Shown here: positions 15,338-16,132 of the stretch, piece by piece
Layout of the letters: the number at the start of each line of letters is the position of its first letter
Position numbering within the stretch: the stretch's first letter is position 1
Assembly (NCBI GenBank): GCA_945878355.1
Contig: CAMCTC010000103.1
Span: 1 to 16,132 of the forward strand
DNA: 16,132 nt
From: Bordetella parapertussis
GTDB taxonomy: Bacteria > Pseudomonadota > Gammaproteobacteria > Burkholderiales > Burkholderiaceae_C
Reading direction: 5' to 3'
Made by a program: the position numbers and the translations under genes
Notes under the pieces: generated by a model
Seen by the model: only the letters and a program-made list of their open reading frames with translations
Databases searched by the model: none
What the model was told of the DNA's origin: nothing

Positions 15338-15988
15338 ATGCCAATGCTCTCCACCCTGATCGTCGGTGCTTCGGTGCTGGTGATCGGCGACAGCCATCTG
15401 TCCAAACCCGACTACCTGATCAAGTCGCTGCATGACGAACTGAGCCGACAGGGCGCGCTGGTGCACTCGCTGTCGGCCTGCGGTGCGTCTGCTGCCGATT
15501 GGCTGGCCTCGACCAAGATGGTCTGCGGTGCCGAGCGCATCGGCAACGGCCCGGTGACGCTGGTGGTCCAGAACGCCAGCACCCGTCCGGTCAAGCCGCT
15601 GATCGCCGCCGACAAGGCCAAGCTCGTGGTCATCGTGATGGGCGACACGATGGCCAACTACAAGAAGGACTTTGCCAAGGCCTGGGCCTGGCAACAGGTG
15701 ACCAGCCTGAGCAAGGAGATCGCCAGCGGCGGCGCGGCCTGCGTCTGGGTCGGCCCGCCTTGGGGCGAGGGCGGCCAGTACGGCAAGACCGAGGCCAGGG
15801 TGCAGCAGATGTCGAACTTCCTGGCCGCCAATGTCGCGCCCTGCCAGTACATCGACTCGCTCAAGCTCAGCCAGCCCAAGACCTGGCCCACGGTCGACGG
15901 CCAGCACCTCTACCCGGCCGGCTACCAGGCCTGGGGCGTCGCGCTGGGCAAGGCCATCGCCGAGCTGCCGCTGCCCGCCAAGCCCTAG
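15338..15988 (+). CDS. SGNH-hydrolase-like protein, candidate cellulose acyl-modification enzyme (BcsX-like)
   Basis: Protein of 216 residues starting 33 bp after bcsC, with AGG upstream and no earlier in-frame start before the bcsC stop. SGNH landmarks are GDSH at 17-20 (nucleophile Ser19), Gly49 in ACGAS, GDTMAN at 102-107 (Asn107), VGPP at 138-141 and DGQHLYPAGY at 187-196 giving Asp187 and His190. A complete catalytic set is therefore present. SGNH proteins remove or transfer acyl groups; cellulose operons of other bacteria carry SGNH members such as BcsX beside an acyltransferase. The N-terminus (LSTLIVGASVLVIG) is hydrophobic but leads straight into the nucleophile, so it is more likely the first strand than a cleaved signal; location is unclear. 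No acyltransferase gene is visible here. Function is inferred. Confidence 0.7.
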   Translation: MPMLSTLIVGASVLVIGDSHLSKPDYLIKSLHDELSRQGALVHSLSACGASAADWLASTKMVCGAERIGNGPVTLVVQNASTRPVKPLIAADKAKLVVIVMGDTMANYKKDFAKAWAWQQVTSLSKEIASGGAACVWVGPPWGEGGQYGKTEARVQQMSNFLAANVAPCQYIDSLKLSQPKTWPTVDGQHLYPAGYQAWGVALGKAIAELPLPAKP

Positions 15989-16005
15989 TGCTGCACCCCG
16001 GAGAT

Positions 16006-16129
16006 ATCGAAACATGAAAGCGCGCCTTCGACCCGGTGGCGTCGTTGCAAATCCTCGCGATACCTCGGGTATCGCTGCGGTTTGCGCCTAGCCATCGGGC
16101 CGAATCCATCGCTTTCATCTTGTTTCGAT
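16006..16129. repeat. long imperfect inverted repeat (foldback element) after the operon
   Basis: The 124 bp fold back almost completely. ATCGAAACA (16006-16014) pairs with TGTTTCGAT (16121-16129). TGAAAGCG (16015-16022) pairs with CGCTTTCA (16110-16117). TTCGACCCGGTGGC (16027-16040) pairs with 16091-16104 with one mismatch and one G-U. GCAAA (16047-16051) pairs with TTTGC (16081-16085), and GCGATACC (16057-16064) pairs with GGTATCGC (16068-16075) around a TCG loop. It begins 17 bp after the SGNH gene. It could be an mRNA 3' hairpin or terminator, a non-coding RNA, or a palindromic mobile element. The right flank lies outside the window, so target duplications cannot be judged. Confidence 0.7.
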
Positions 16130-16132
16130 CCT

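Noticed and set aside
16014..16091. 25-codon open frame starting ATGAAAGCG after the SGNH gene
   Set aside because: It lies wholly inside the foldback sequence, has no convincing ribosome binding site and its composition is explained by the arms.
16006..16129. Integron attC site
   Set aside because: The size and bulged foldback shape fit, but the ends lack the RYYYAAC and GTTRRRY core sites, and no integrase or cassette array is visible.
1..16132. CRISPR arrays, tRNA or rRNA genes, toxin-antitoxin or phage genes
   Set aside because: No regularly spaced repeats, no tRNA-like cloverleaf and no recognisable defence or phage protein were seen on either strand.

Overview
The window looks like a high-GC betaproteobacterial chromosome, most likely Burkholderiales. 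That guess rests on codon use, GC-rich third positions and a bcsD-P-Q-A-B-Z-C gene order with overlapping stop/start codons; no marker gene fixes the genus. Nearly all of it is one cellulose-secretion locus with a two-component regulatory pair beside it.

Left flank (1-456): the last 45 codons of an unidentified gene, then 316 bp without a convincing gene. This gap may hold a decayed transposase start on the minus strand. Regulators (457-3000): a membrane-bound hybrid histidine kinase (+) faces a LuxR-type response regulator (-) across a 45-bp convergent gap. The response regulator is divergent from the cellulose operon, with 334 bp between them. That gap holds repeated GTATCGAC boxes folded into nested dyads and a leader hairpin just before bcsD.

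Cellulose operon (3335-15304, +): bcsD (periplasmic subunit that organises export), a BcsP/BcsR-like Ala/Pro-rich protein, bcsQ (ParA/MinD-type ATPase), bcsA (GT2 synthase with a C-terminal PilZ c-di-GMP sensor), bcsB (periplasmic, membrane-anchored partner), bcsZ (GH8 endoglucanase) and bcsC (TPR scaffold plus outer-membrane barrel). bcsQ/bcsA overlap by 4 nt, bcsB/bcsZ by 4 nt and bcsZ/bcsC by 37 nt, so they are probably translationally coupled. The exception is a 346-bp gap between bcsP and bcsQ, which carries a GC-rich hairpin and an AT-rich stretch. No bcsE, bcsF, bcsG, bcsH or diguanylate cyclase gene is visible.

Right end (15338-16132): directly after bcsC lies a small SGNH-hydrolase-like protein with an apparently complete Ser/Asp/His set. 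It is a candidate cellulose acyl-modification enzyme, comparable in fold class to BcsX of the second Komagataeibacter cellulose operon. It is followed by a ~124-bp, almost fully self-complementary foldback sequence at the window edge. The least explained items are this foldback, the lone SGNH protein, the BcsP protein with a BcsR-like motif, and the repeated boxes in the divergent promoter.
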